A DNA stretch of 64,000 bases, taken from positions 124,001 to 188,000 of the forward strand of contig NZ_LQOW01000016.1 of the NCBI RefSeq assembly GCF_002102185.1, given 5' to 3'. Source of the DNA: Mycobacterium fragae. GTDB lineage: Bacteria > Actinomycetota > Actinomycetes > Mycobacteriales > Mycobacteriaceae. The position numbers were made by a program, and so were the translations under genes. Below are positions 38,615-46,389 of the stretch, piece by piece (position 1 is the stretch's first letter; each line of letters starts with the position of its first letter). The notes beneath the pieces were generated by a model. That model did not search any database. It saw nothing but the letters and a program-made list of their open reading frames with translations, and was not told the DNA's origin.

Positions 38615-38640
38615 GTACCCGATTTGGTTGCGGGCAAAGC
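38615..38640 (-). promoter_or_regulatory. SigF-like promoter of the acyltransferase gene
   Basis: On the minus strand GCTTT (38636-38640), 15 nt and GGGTAC (38615-38620). One mismatch from the consensus -35; spacing fits. The -10 ends 10 nt before the ATG. Confidence 0.55.
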
Positions 38641-38709
38641 GGTTTCGGATTTCTCACACAAACACCGCCTCCCCGCGCCAAGGCGATGACGCGGGGAGGT
38701 CGATGATTC

Positions 38710-39345
38710 CTACTGCTGGCCGGCGTTCGTGTTGCCCGGCTGGCCGGCGTTGGCGTTGCCCGGCTGGCCCGGGTTGACGCCTCCCGGCTGGCCGGTGTTC
38801 GCGTTGCCCGGCTGGCCGGCGTTACCCGGCTGGCCCGTGTTCGCGTTACCCGGTTGGCCGGTGTTGGGGTTGTTCGTCCAGATGAGGACGTCCTGCACTC
38901 CGTCGTTGTAAACGACGCCATTCGGCGGCGGTCCAGTGACGTCGAAGTAGACCTTGCCGTTCGTCGTCTGGCCCTGGTTGAGCGGTGTCGCAGGAATACC
39001 GTTCGGCACCGCAACCGTGTCGATCACGTGATAGCTCTGACCGCTGGCCGCACGGGCATTGAAGTCCGAGATCACCGGAGTGACAACCCCGCTGTTCGAC
39101 GTCGCGGTGACGTCGGCTTGGTAGAGCTGTCCCTGCGGCGTGTAACCCGGAATCGTTACGTTGCTCGGCTGCAGGTTATTGACCGTGTACGCCGTGACCA
39201 GTGGCCCGTCGACAAGCTGCTGGCTGGTGCCGAATCCCTGAACGGTCGGCGGAGCGGCCGCGGCCATTCCAGCAGAGAAAACACTGACTGCTGCTATTCC
39301 GGCGGCTCCTATTGCCGTCTTTACGGCGGTCCGGGTGAACTTCAC
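38710..39345 (-). CDS. Secreted MPT63/DUF1942-family protein with Gly-Gln-Pro repeat tail
   Basis: A 211-residue exported protein. The GTG at 39345 follows AAAGGAG and opens a signal peptide ending MAAAAPP. The DUF1942 beta-sandwich is recognised from VTIPGYTPQGQLYQADVT, VTPVISDFNARAASG and GKVYFDVTGPPPNGVVYNDGVQDVLIW, close to MPT63 of M. tuberculosis. MPT63 has no tail, but here the last ~50 residues repeat N-x-GQPGN units. Function is unknown. A SigF-type promoter lies about 100 bp upstream. Confidence 0.88.
   Translation of the reverse strand: MKFTRTAVKTAIGAAGIAAVSVFSAGMAAAAPPTVQGFGTSQQLVDGPLVTAYTVNNLQPSNVTIPGYTPQGQLYQADVTATSNSGVVTPVISDFNARAASGQSYHVIDTVAVPNGIPATPLNQGQTTNGKVYFDVTGPPPNGVVYNDGVQDVLIWTNNPNTGQPGNANTGQPGNAGQPGNANTGQPGGVNPGQPGNANAGQPGNTNAGQQ
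38713..38867 (-). repeat. Tandem repeat encoding GQPGN units
   Basis: About seven imperfect copies of an 18-24 bp unit (minus strand core GGCCAGCCGGGCAAC) at the 3' end of the MPT63-like gene. They encode GQPGN or GQPGG with variable Asn/Ala/Thr linkers. Unit lengths vary (NTGQPGNA, GQPGNA), so copy number is probably variable between strains. Confidence 0.85.
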
Positions 39346-39442
39346 GCTGACTCCTTTCGATCGTGCAGTTCGCACCTTGTGTTCGAGCGGCGGATAACCG
39401 CGGTACCAGGTAGTACTGGGTATCCACCGCACCCCGTTCCCA

Positions 39443-39468
39443 TTACCCATCCACGGCAACCTCAAACC
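39443..39468 (-). promoter_or_regulatory. SigF-type promoter of the MPT63-like gene
   Basis: On the minus strand GGTTT (39464-39468), 15 nt and GGGTAA (39443-39448), about 98 bp before the GTG at 39345. It lies in the 283-bp divergent gap toward the DUF3140 gene, where I see only one weak GGGTAG on the other strand. Confidence 0.75.
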
Positions 39469-39628
39469 GTCGCCTCAAAATGCGCGACCGCTGTTGTCTA
39501 AAGGGGAAAAAGAGAAAGTTGTGCAGGCAAACCTCCCCGTGATTAGCCGGCCCCTGCCCCGGGTAGCCGACCGGAGTACCCGCCCGTCGCCCAGATCATC
39601 ACAACTCGTTTAAACGGAGGTGAAGGCT

Positions 39629-39970
39629 GTGGCTCGACACGTCGAAGTCGATCCCGGTTTGTGGGAAGAGTTTCACCGCGTCGTGAACATGTCTTCGCGG
39701 GAGTTATCCGAGTGGCTGCGGACGCGTTCGGCCGGTGAGAACGCCGAGGAGCTACCCGACCGCGCCGGCACCGAGACCGGGCGCCGCGTGCTGGACGTCC
39801 TGCAGAAGCGCCGGGTAGACCTCGACGAGGACGACGAACAAACGATGCGCAAGGTCGTCGATCGCATTCACGCCGAGCGCAGTGCCGATCTCGAGCCGAA
39901 AGCCGGTCAAGAGAATTGGCGACATCGACTGATGACCATCGGTCATGACCCATTGAAGGAGCCCCGCTGA
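39629..39970 (+). CDS. DUF3140 protein
   Basis: A 113-residue protein with the DUF3140 pattern (WEEFHRVVNMSSRELSEWLRT ... VLDVLQKRRVDLDEDDEQTMRKVVDRI). Acidic/basic helical, no membrane segment, function unknown. GTG at 39629 is chosen over GTG 39620 because CGGAGG lies 8 nt upstream of it. The stop is shared with the ATG of the next small gene (TGATG). Confidence 0.75.
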   Translation: MARHVEVDPGLWEEFHRVVNMSSRELSEWLRTRSAGENAEELPDRAGTETGRRVLDVLQKRRVDLDEDDEQTMRKVVDRIHAERSADLEPKAGQENWRHRLMTIGHDPLKEPR

Positions 39971-40140
39971 TGGGACGCGAAAGCGCCAAACACAGCCCGC
40001 GCGACGACGAGCGGCTCAAGCAGGAGCTGAGCGGCACGCTGCAGGGCAATCGCTCCAGCCGTGCCGAGGAATGGCGCGACCCGGAGCCTCCCGCCGACGA
40101 CGACCCGGATGTCCCTAGCGCAGGTCCGTCCGCACGGTAA
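39970..40140 (+). CDS. Small acidic hypothetical protein, 56 aa, coupled to the DUF3140 gene
   Basis: ATG at 39970 overlaps the DUF3140 stop as TGATG and the frame ends at TAA 40138-40140. The protein is strongly charged: an N-terminal MGRESAKHSPRDDERLKQEL, a central SSRAEEWRDPEPP and an acidic end DDDPDVPS. The stop-start coupling and third-position G/C bias support a real gene. Family unknown to me by name. Confidence 0.7.
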   Translation: MGRESAKHSPRDDERLKQELSGTLQGNRSSRAEEWRDPEPPADDDPDVPSAGPSAR

Positions 40141-40193
40141 TGCCGCGCTGCACTTGCGATTTCACCACGCGATAGGCCCAGAGAGGACTGGCG

Positions 40194-41033
40194 ATGAGCT
40201 TTCCCGAGCAGCAGCAGACTGCGCCCGGCGTGCAAGCACGGATGAACCCGGTCCCCGATTGCGGTGAAAAGAGTTATCGCGGTTCGGGCAGGCTCAGCGG
40301 GAAACGGACGGTGATCACCGGTGGCGACAGCGGCATCGGGCGCGCCGTTGCCATTGCCTACGCCCGTGAAGGCGCCGACGTACTGATCGCCTACCTCAAC
40401 GAGGACAAGGACGCGCAAGACGTGGCCCGCTATGTCGAGGACGCCGGCCGCAAATGCGTGCTGGTCTCCGGCGACTTGTCCGACCCCGCGCATTGCCGCG
40501 CGGTCGTCGACCGGGCCGTCCAGGAATTCGGCGGTGTCGACGTGCTCGTCAACAACGCCGCCTATCAGATGACGCATCAAACCCTTGGCGAAATCAGCGA
40601 CGACGAATGGGACTACACCTTTCGGCTCAACGTCGGCGCTTATTTCTACCTCGTGAAGGCGGCGCTGCCGTTCATGGGCGCGGGCTCCTCGATCATCGGT
40701 AGCTCGTCGGTCAACTCCGACGCACCCAATCCCACGCTGGCGCCGTATGCGGCGACGAAAGCCGCGATTGCGAATTTCTCCGCAAGTCTTGCTCAGCTCC
40801 TTGGCGACAAGGGAATTCGCGTCAACAGCGTGGCGCCCGGTCCGATCTGGACGCCGCTGATCCCGTCGACGATGCCTGCGGAAAAGGTGAAATCGTTCGG
40901 AGAGAACGTCCCGCTGGGCCGTGCCGGTCAGCCCGCGGAGCTTGCATCGATCTATGTGTTGTTGGCATCCGACGATGCCAGCTACATCTCGGGAGCACGG
41001 GTTGCCGTCACTGGCGGCCGGCCGATTCTGTAA
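40194..41033 (+). CDS. General-stress type SDR oxidoreductase
   Basis: A 279-residue short-chain dehydrogenase of the YhdF/YdaD subgroup. A ~35-residue N-terminal extension precedes the cofactor motif VITGGDSGIGRAVAIAYAREGADV. NNAAYQ, SSVN and the YxxxK pair in PYAATKAAI follow, with SVAPGPIWTPLIP near the end. Relatives are general-stress proteins acting on aldehydes or glucose. It continues the plus-strand DUF3140 unit with 53 bp between. Confidence 0.88.
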   Translation: MSFPEQQQTAPGVQARMNPVPDCGEKSYRGSGRLSGKRTVITGGDSGIGRAVAIAYAREGADVLIAYLNEDKDAQDVARYVEDAGRKCVLVSGDLSDPAHCRAVVDRAVQEFGGVDVLVNNAAYQMTHQTLGEISDDEWDYTFRLNVGAYFYLVKAALPFMGAGSSIIGSSSVNSDAPNPTLAPYAATKAAIANFSASLAQLLGDKGIRVNSVAPGPIWTPLIPSTMPAEKVKSFGENVPLGRAGQPAELASIYVLLASDDASYISGARVAVTGGRPIL

Positions 41034-41200
41034 AAGAAAGGCAATAGTGGACCGAAACCGCAATCGGTGGTACAGAATTGGGTAAGACGCGCACATAGCT
41101 TCTGCACTCGGCCGTATGGCCGTGGGCGGTAGGCCAGCGTCCCGCCGGAGGTGTGTATCACGGCGGTACACGCTTCCGGCTGACCGAGAGGTGGGCCAGG

Positions 41201-41455
41201 ATGAAGACGGCGACACATCACCACGCGAAGTTTGGTGAGCCGACAACATTGCCGGCTCTGCTTCGGCTACTGGGCGTGGATCATGAGCCGGCTGCTCGGC
41301 AGTGGGATTCGATCATGGGGTGGCTCGAGGAGCACCCCGCCAGCTCGGAGCTGTGGGTCAGTCTGCTTGCCAACGGCTACGGGCTCATGCTCAAGCAAGG
41401 TGTTCCCGCCGGGCATCATGCGGCCGCCGTCTCAAAAGACAAGTCGTACTTGTAA
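41201..41455 (+). CDS. Hypothetical protein, 84 aa
   Basis: A short reading frame starting MKTATHHHAKF, with PALLRLLGVDHEPAARQWDSIMGWLEEHP and a C-terminal GVPAGHHAAAVSKDKSYL. No membrane segment and no family recognised. GC bias is coding-like. A GGGTAA at 41080-41085 upstream lacks a good -35. It lies just before the SigF site of the hydrogenase operon. Confidence 0.5.
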   Translation: MKTATHHHAKFGEPTTLPALLRLLGVDHEPAARQWDSIMGWLEEHPASSELWVSLLANGYGLMLKQGVPAGHHAAAVSKDKSYL

Positions 41456-41490
41456 ATCGTTCGCAACATGGCGAATTGCGCCGAATCTAT

Positions 41491-41516
41491 GGTTTGACCT
41501 CAATAGCGGCGGGTAC
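41491..41516 (+). promoter_or_regulatory. SigF-type promoter of the hydrogenase operon
   Basis: GGTTT (41491-41495), 15 nt and GGGTAC (41511-41516) match the mycobacterial SigF consensus. The expected start near 41523 is about 50-60 nt before the first gene of the cluster. Confidence 0.8.
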
Positions 41517-41574
41517 CGTAGCCGGTGACGGGCCAAACCGGTCGGGTCGGGGTGACTGACGATCTGGCAGCGGG

Positions 41575-42912
41575 GTGACTGTCATGGCTGAGAGGCCTGG
41601 CGGGATGCCGAGCTTCGACGCGGCCCAAGCCGTGGCGGACGCGATCCTCTACGAGGGATACCTGCTGTACCCGTATCGGCGCTCCTCGCCGAAGAACCGC
41701 GTGCGGTGGCAGTTCGGGATTCTCGCCCCACGCCAATGGCTTTCGCCGGAAGCCCGTGCCGACACCAGCGTCACCGGCTCCGCCGACGGCTGGTATCAGC
41801 AGACCGAGTGCCTGCTGGAGGCCGCCGACACGGCCGTCGTCCATGTTCGGCTGCGTTTTCTGCATGTCCGGCATCGGTCGGTGCAGCAGGCCCGCGGGGA
41901 CGGCAGCTTCCAACCGGTCGATGCACTGACCGCCGACGGACGACGACACCTCACGTTCGACGATGCGGTGCCACGCGAGTACGACGTCATCGCCCCAGTC
42001 GCCAAGCTGGGGACCTCCCCACTGGTCGTCGAGGTCCAAGTGCCCGGCGGTTCGGAGATCGAGACGCTGGCCGCGGGCGCGGGGCGCATAGTCTGCAGCT
42101 GGCAGCCGGTGACAGCGACGCTTCGGTTGTCGCTCGTCGCCGTCGATGCGCCATTCCGGCTGGGCAAACTTCGACTAGTCACCGAGAACAGCGACAGCGC
42201 CACGCCCGCCGGAGCAACCCGGCAGCAGGCACTCGCGGTCTCGATGATCGGCACTCACACGCTGATCGGCGTCACCGGCGGCGCGTTCCTGTCGCTGCTC
42301 GATCGCCCGGAGTGGGCCGCCGCCGCGGCGAAGGGCTGCCGGAACATTCACACCTTCCCGGTGCTCGCAGCCGAGCCGGGCCGCCAGGACGTGATGCTGT
42401 CATCGCCGATCCTGCTCTACGACTACCCGGCGGTGAGCCCGGAAAGCCCCGGGGATCTTTTCGACGCCGCCGAGATCGACGAGATCCTTTCGCTGCGCAC
42501 CGAAGCCCTCACCGACGAGGAGAAGCAGGAGGCTCGCGACACCGACCCCCGCGCGGCCGCCATCATCGACCGCGTCGACGCGATGCCCCGCGAAGTCATG
42601 GAACGCCTGCACGGTGCGGTGCGCTCACTGCGACCGCATCGCGAGTCGCCACCAAACTCGGTGTCCGTCAACGGAGTCACGGTCACCAAGGGAAGCCGTG
42701 TGCGGCTGCGTCCACGCCGGCGTGGCACCGACGCTCACGACATCTTCCTGGCCGACCGCACGGCGCTGGTCGAGGACGTGCTCGTCGACATGGAAGACCA
42801 GTACCGGATCGCCGTCACCGTTGAGGACGATCCGGGCGCCGAGCTGCATCAGTGGTATCAGCGTTTCTACTACTTCTCCCCCGACGAAATCTCGCCGCTG
42901 GAGAGGCAATAA
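41575..42912 (+). CDS. Hydrogenase-cluster protein of unknown function
   Basis: A 445-residue soluble protein, first in the hydrogenase operon. Distinctive stretches are ILYEGYLLYPYRRSSPKNRVRWQFG at residues 24-48, VRLRFLHVRHRS, HTLIGVTGGAFLSLLD, and a C-terminal TKGSRVRLRPRRRGTDAHDIFLADRTALVEDVLVDMED. No Cys pairs, membrane segment or nucleotide motif stands out. Position suggests a scaffold or maturation role specific to group 1h hydrogenases (inference). ATG at 41584 is an alternative start. Confidence 0.8.
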   Translation: MTVMAERPGGMPSFDAAQAVADAILYEGYLLYPYRRSSPKNRVRWQFGILAPRQWLSPEARADTSVTGSADGWYQQTECLLEAADTAVVHVRLRFLHVRHRSVQQARGDGSFQPVDALTADGRRHLTFDDAVPREYDVIAPVAKLGTSPLVVEVQVPGGSEIETLAAGAGRIVCSWQPVTATLRLSLVAVDAPFRLGKLRLVTENSDSATPAGATRQQALAVSMIGTHTLIGVTGGAFLSLLDRPEWAAAAAKGCRNIHTFPVLAAEPGRQDVMLSSPILLYDYPAVSPESPGDLFDAAEIDEILSLRTEALTDEEKQEARDTDPRAAAIIDRVDAMPREVMERLHGAVRSLRPHRESPPNSVSVNGVTVTKGSRVRLRPRRRGTDAHDIFLADRTALVEDVLVDMEDQYRIAVTVEDDPGAELHQWYQRFYYFSPDEISPLERQ

Positions 42913-42934
42913 CCGGGGGCGACAAGGAGGACAC

Positions 42935-43480
42935 ATGGATGCGCTCGAGATGCTCAACAACGACCACCGCATGGTCGAGCAGCTGTTCCGCGACTACCAG
43001 ACGGCGAAAAACGATGAACAACGCCGCGGCGTCGTAGACGTCGCGATCCGGGAGTTGTCCAAACACGCCGCGCTGGAAGAGCTGATGGTGTACCCCTTGG
43101 CCAAGGAGGCGGTTCCCGATGGCGAACAGGAAATCGGCCACCACCTAGATGAGCACATGGCCGTCAAGAAGACGCTCGTCGCCCTGGACGAGGCCGGCGA
43201 GGACCAGGAAGAAACCGACCGGCTGATGGCGACTCTGCAAAAGGAGATCGACGAGCACGTCCAAGACGAGGAACAAGGGCTCTGGCCGAAACTGCGCAAG
43301 GCCGTCGACCAAGAGGCACTCGACGATCTGGGCCAAGTACTGGATGAGGCCAAGAAGGTCGCACCCACGCGCCCGCACCCCAAGGCACCCACCGAACCGC
43401 CGAAGCTCGCGCTGGCAGCACCGGCGGCCGCGCTCTACGACCGGGTGCGCGACAAGTTCCAGAAGCGACCCCAGACCTAA
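42935..43480 (+). CDS. Hemerythrin-domain protein
   Basis: A 181-residue protein with an N-terminal HHE-type four-helix domain carrying likely diiron ligands His11 (NNDHRMVEQLF), His44 and Glu48 (LSKHAALEELMVYP), His70/74 (GHHLDEHM) and a late HVQDEEQGLWPKL. A Pro/Lys-rich C-terminal tail follows. Hemerythrins bind O2 or NO. Next to an oxygen-exposed hydrogenase it may sense or scavenge O2 (inference). AAGGAGG is 4 nt before the ATG. Confidence 0.9.
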   Translation: MDALEMLNNDHRMVEQLFRDYQTAKNDEQRRGVVDVAIRELSKHAALEELMVYPLAKEAVPDGEQEIGHHLDEHMAVKKTLVALDEAGEDQEETDRLMATLQKEIDEHVQDEEQGLWPKLRKAVDQEALDDLGQVLDEAKKVAPTRPHPKAPTEPPKLALAAPAAALYDRVRDKFQKRPQT

Positions 43481-43504
43481 CCGACCACAAGAAAGGGCGG
43501 ACCG

Positions 43505-44566
43505 ATGACGCTGCCAAAAGAGGCGACCCAACCCAAGCCCCACGGTTTCGACGAAATACACATTTTGTGGATCTCGGAGGGGATGAGCTGCGACGGGGAC
43601 ACGGTTTCGGTCACCGCTGCGGCGCAGCCGCCGATCGAGGACGTGGTGACCGGGCTGATACCCGGGCTGCCAAAAGTGAACCTGCACAACAAGGTGCTGT
43701 CGCCGACGATGGGCGGCGAGGAGTTCCTCGGGCCGTTCCGAGCGGCCGCCCGCGGCGAACTGGAGCCCTTCATTCTGGTCATCGAAGGCTCGATTCCCAA
43801 CGAGAACATCAACGGCGACGGCTATTGGACCTCGTTCGGCAACGACCTGGAAACCGGTGAGCCGCTGACCCTGAACTGGTGGCTGGACAACCTGGCACCC
43901 AAGGCATGGGCGGTCGTCGCGGTCGGAACGTGCGCCACCTACGGCGGCATCCACGCGATGGCGGGCAACCCCACCGGCAGCATGGGATTGGCCGACTATT
44001 TGGGCTGGGACTTCAAATCCCGTGGCGCACTGCCGATTGTCAACATCCCGGGTTGCCCGGTCCAGCCGGACAACTTCATGGAGACATTGACGTGGGTGCT
44101 CTACCACGCCGCCGGCTCGGCGCCCCCGCCGCCGCTGGACAACATGCTGCGCCCGCAGTGGATCTTCGGCAAGACCGTGCACGAGGGGTGTGACCGGGCC
44201 GCCTACTACGAGCAGGGCGATTTTGCGCACGACTACAACTCGCCGAAATGCCAAGTGCACGTGGGTTGCTGGGGACCGGTGGTCAACTGCAATGTGCCGA
44301 AACGAGGCTGGATGGGCGGTATCGGCGGTTGCCCCAACGTCGGCGGCATTTGCATCGCCTGCACCATGCCCGGTTTCCCGGACAAGTTCATGCCGTTCAT
44401 GGACGCGCCGCCGGGCGGCAGCCTGTCCTCGATGATGATCAAGCCCTACGGCGCGTTCATCCGCCGCATGCGGGCCATCACCAACAGCGGCGCCAACCGG
44501 GAACCCAAGTGGCGCCATAACAAAGACGCACTCACCAGCGGCTACAACCCGCGCTGGCGTCCGTGA
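43505..44566 (+). CDS. hhyS: [NiFe] hydrogenase small subunit, group 1h type
   Basis: Electron-transfer subunit of a high-affinity H2-oxidising hydrogenase, 353 residues. There is no twin-arginine signal peptide, so it is cytoplasmic, as in group 1h. The proximal cluster motif reads SCDGD: Cys29 is present but the second Cys of CxxC is Asp32, the 3Cys-1Asp pattern known in this group. Other ligands: GTCATYGG, IPGCPVQPD, VHEGC and a Cys-rich VGCWGPVVNCNVPKRG ... GGCPNVGGICIACTMPGFPD. It is 24 bp downstream of the hemerythrin gene. Confidence 0.95.
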   Translation: MTLPKEATQPKPHGFDEIHILWISEGMSCDGDTVSVTAAAQPPIEDVVTGLIPGLPKVNLHNKVLSPTMGGEEFLGPFRAAARGELEPFILVIEGSIPNENINGDGYWTSFGNDLETGEPLTLNWWLDNLAPKAWAVVAVGTCATYGGIHAMAGNPTGSMGLADYLGWDFKSRGALPIVNIPGCPVQPDNFMETLTWVLYHAAGSAPPPPLDNMLRPQWIFGKTVHEGCDRAAYYEQGDFAHDYNSPKCQVHVGCWGPVVNCNVPKRGWMGGIGGCPNVGGICIACTMPGFPDKFMPFMDAPPGGSLSSMMIKPYGAFIRRMRAITNSGANREPKWRHNKDALTSGYNPRWRP

Positions 44567-44592
44567 TCAGGGCCTAGAGGAGGGAAGCAGAG

Positions 44593-46389
44593 ATGACGAT
44601 AACCGAGCCGGCACAAACGGGCCAGACGGGTTCATCGCAGACCATCGAGATGGCGTGGGATCCGATCACGCGGATCGTCGGCAACCTCGGCATCTACACA
44701 AAGATCAACTTCGGCACCAAGACCGTGGAGGAATGTCACAGCACCTCGTCGCTGTTCCGCGGCTATTCGGTGTTCATGAAAGGCAAGGACCCTCGCGATG
44801 CCGGCTTCATCACCAGCCGCATCTGCGGCATCTGCGGGGACAACCACACCACGTGTTCGATTTACTGCCAGAACATGGCCTATGGCATCGACAATCCGCC
44901 GCTGGCCGAGACGATCATCAACCTGGGTGAGGCGGCCGAATACATTTTCGACCACACCATCTTCCAGGACAACCTGGTGTTCGTCGACTTCTGCGAGGCG
45001 ATCGTGAAGGAGACCAACCCGGGTGTGCTGGCCAAGGCCGAGCAGACCGAGGCGCGTAATGCCCAAATCCACGGTTACCGGACGATCGCCGATATCATGC
45101 GCGCCTTCAACCCCTTTGAGGGTGAGATCTATCGCGAGGCGTTGCGGGTGAGTAGGACAACTCGCGAGATGTTCTGCATCATGGAAGGCCGCCACGTGCA
45201 CCCCTCGACCTTGTATCCCGGTGGTGTGGGCACCATGCCCTCGCCGACCACGTTCACCGACTATCTGACCCGGTTGATGGGCGTGCTGGACTTCGTGAAG
45301 AAGGCCGTTGCCCTTAATGACGACGTCTTCGACTTCTTCTACGACGCGCTTCCCGGCTACGAGGAGGTCGGACGTCGCCGAGTGCTGTTGGGCTGCTGGG
45401 GCGCATGGCAGGACGCTTTCACGGTCGACTACAAATACGAGCACATGACCGACTGGGGCCGGGCAATGTTCGTGACGCCGGGCGTGGTCGTCGACGGCAA
45501 GCTGGTGACCACCGACTTGGTCGACATCAACCTCGGCATCCGGATCCTGTTGGGCAGCTCCTATTACCACGACTGGGTCAACGAGGAGCCGTTCGTCACT
45601 CACGACCCGTTGGGCAATCCGGTCGACATCCGTCATCCCTGGAACCAGACCACGCTGCCCGAGCCGCAAAAGCGGGATTTCAACGACAAATACAGCTGGG
45701 TGATGAGCCCACGCTGGTTCGACAAGAACAGCGGCGAGCACTTGGCGTTGGACACCGGCGGCGGGGCCTTCGCCCGTCTGTACGCCACCGCCTTGGCCGG
45801 TCTGGTCGACACGCCCTACGTCAAGTCGACCGGGCACAGCGTGCAGATCTCGTTGCCGAAGAGCCGCACTCTGCCGGAGACCACCCTCGAGTGGCAGATT
45901 CCGCAGTGGTCCAACGCGTTGGAGCGCGACCGTGCCCGGGTGTACTTCGTGGCCTACGCGTCGGCGATGGCCTTCTTCTTCGCCGAGCGCGCGATGGAAA
46001 TGGTCCGTTCCGGAGAAACGAAGGTGTTCAACAACTTCGAGGTGCCGCATGAGAAGTCGATCGGATGCGGGTTCCACGAGGCGGTCCGCGGCGTGCTGTC
46101 GCACCACATGGTGATCGACAAAGGCAAGATCGCCAACTACCACCCGTACCCACCGACTCCGTGGAACGGCAGCCCGCGCGACTCCTTCGGCACGCCAGGG
46201 CCGTACGAGGATGCGGTGAAGGACACGCCGATCTTCGAGGACAACGGCCCGGACAACTTCCGGGGTGTCGATATCATGCGGGCGGTGCGCAGCTTCGACC
46301 CATGCTTGCCCTGCGGGGTGCACATGTACGTCGGCGGTGGACGAACCATCAAGAAGACGCACTCGCCGACGGGGTATCTGGGATCATGA
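44593..46389 (+). CDS. hhyL: [NiFe] hydrogenase large subunit, group 1h type
   Basis: Catalytic subunit oxidising H2 at a Ni-Fe(CN)2CO centre, 598 residues. The L1 motif RICGICGDNH (Cys78, Cys81, His85) and the L2 motif DPCLPCGVH (Cys571, Cys574, His577) give the four nickel ligands. The 21 residues after His577 are the expected endopeptidase-removed tail. No maturation peptidase or hyp genes lie in this window, so they must be elsewhere. Its stop overlaps the next gene as ATGA. Confidence 0.96.
   Translation: MTITEPAQTGQTGSSQTIEMAWDPITRIVGNLGIYTKINFGTKTVEECHSTSSLFRGYSVFMKGKDPRDAGFITSRICGICGDNHTTCSIYCQNMAYGIDNPPLAETIINLGEAAEYIFDHTIFQDNLVFVDFCEAIVKETNPGVLAKAEQTEARNAQIHGYRTIADIMRAFNPFEGEIYREALRVSRTTREMFCIMEGRHVHPSTLYPGGVGTMPSPTTFTDYLTRLMGVLDFVKKAVALNDDVFDFFYDALPGYEEVGRRRVLLGCWGAWQDAFTVDYKYEHMTDWGRAMFVTPGVVVDGKLVTTDLVDINLGIRILLGSSYYHDWVNEEPFVTHDPLGNPVDIRHPWNQTTLPEPQKRDFNDKYSWVMSPRWFDKNSGEHLALDTGGGAFARLYATALAGLVDTPYVKSTGHSVQISLPKSRTLPETTLEWQIPQWSNALERDRARVYFVAYASAMAFFFAERAMEMVRSGETKVFNNFEVPHEKSIGCGFHEAVRGVLSHHMVIDKGKIANYHPYPPTPWNGSPRDSFGTPGPYEDAVKDTPIFEDNGPDNFRGVDIMRAVRSFDPCLPCGVHMYVGGGRTIKKTHSPTGYLGS

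Noticed and set aside
38713..38867. Short regular repeats considered as a CRISPR array
   Set aside because: Units are 18-24 bp, in frame with the MPT63-like gene, with no unique spacers and no cas genes.
39560..39580. GGGTAG upstream of the DUF3140 gene as a SigF promoter
   Set aside because: The matching -35 is only GATTA, too weak to call.
41080..41085. GGGTAA before the 84-aa gene as a further SigF promoter
   Set aside because: No GGTTT-like -35 occurs at 15-17 nt upstream.
44632..46362. A 576-codon minus-strand frame opposite hhyL
   Set aside because: It is a GC-rich antisense shadow; the plus strand carries both nickel-binding motifs and operon overlaps.
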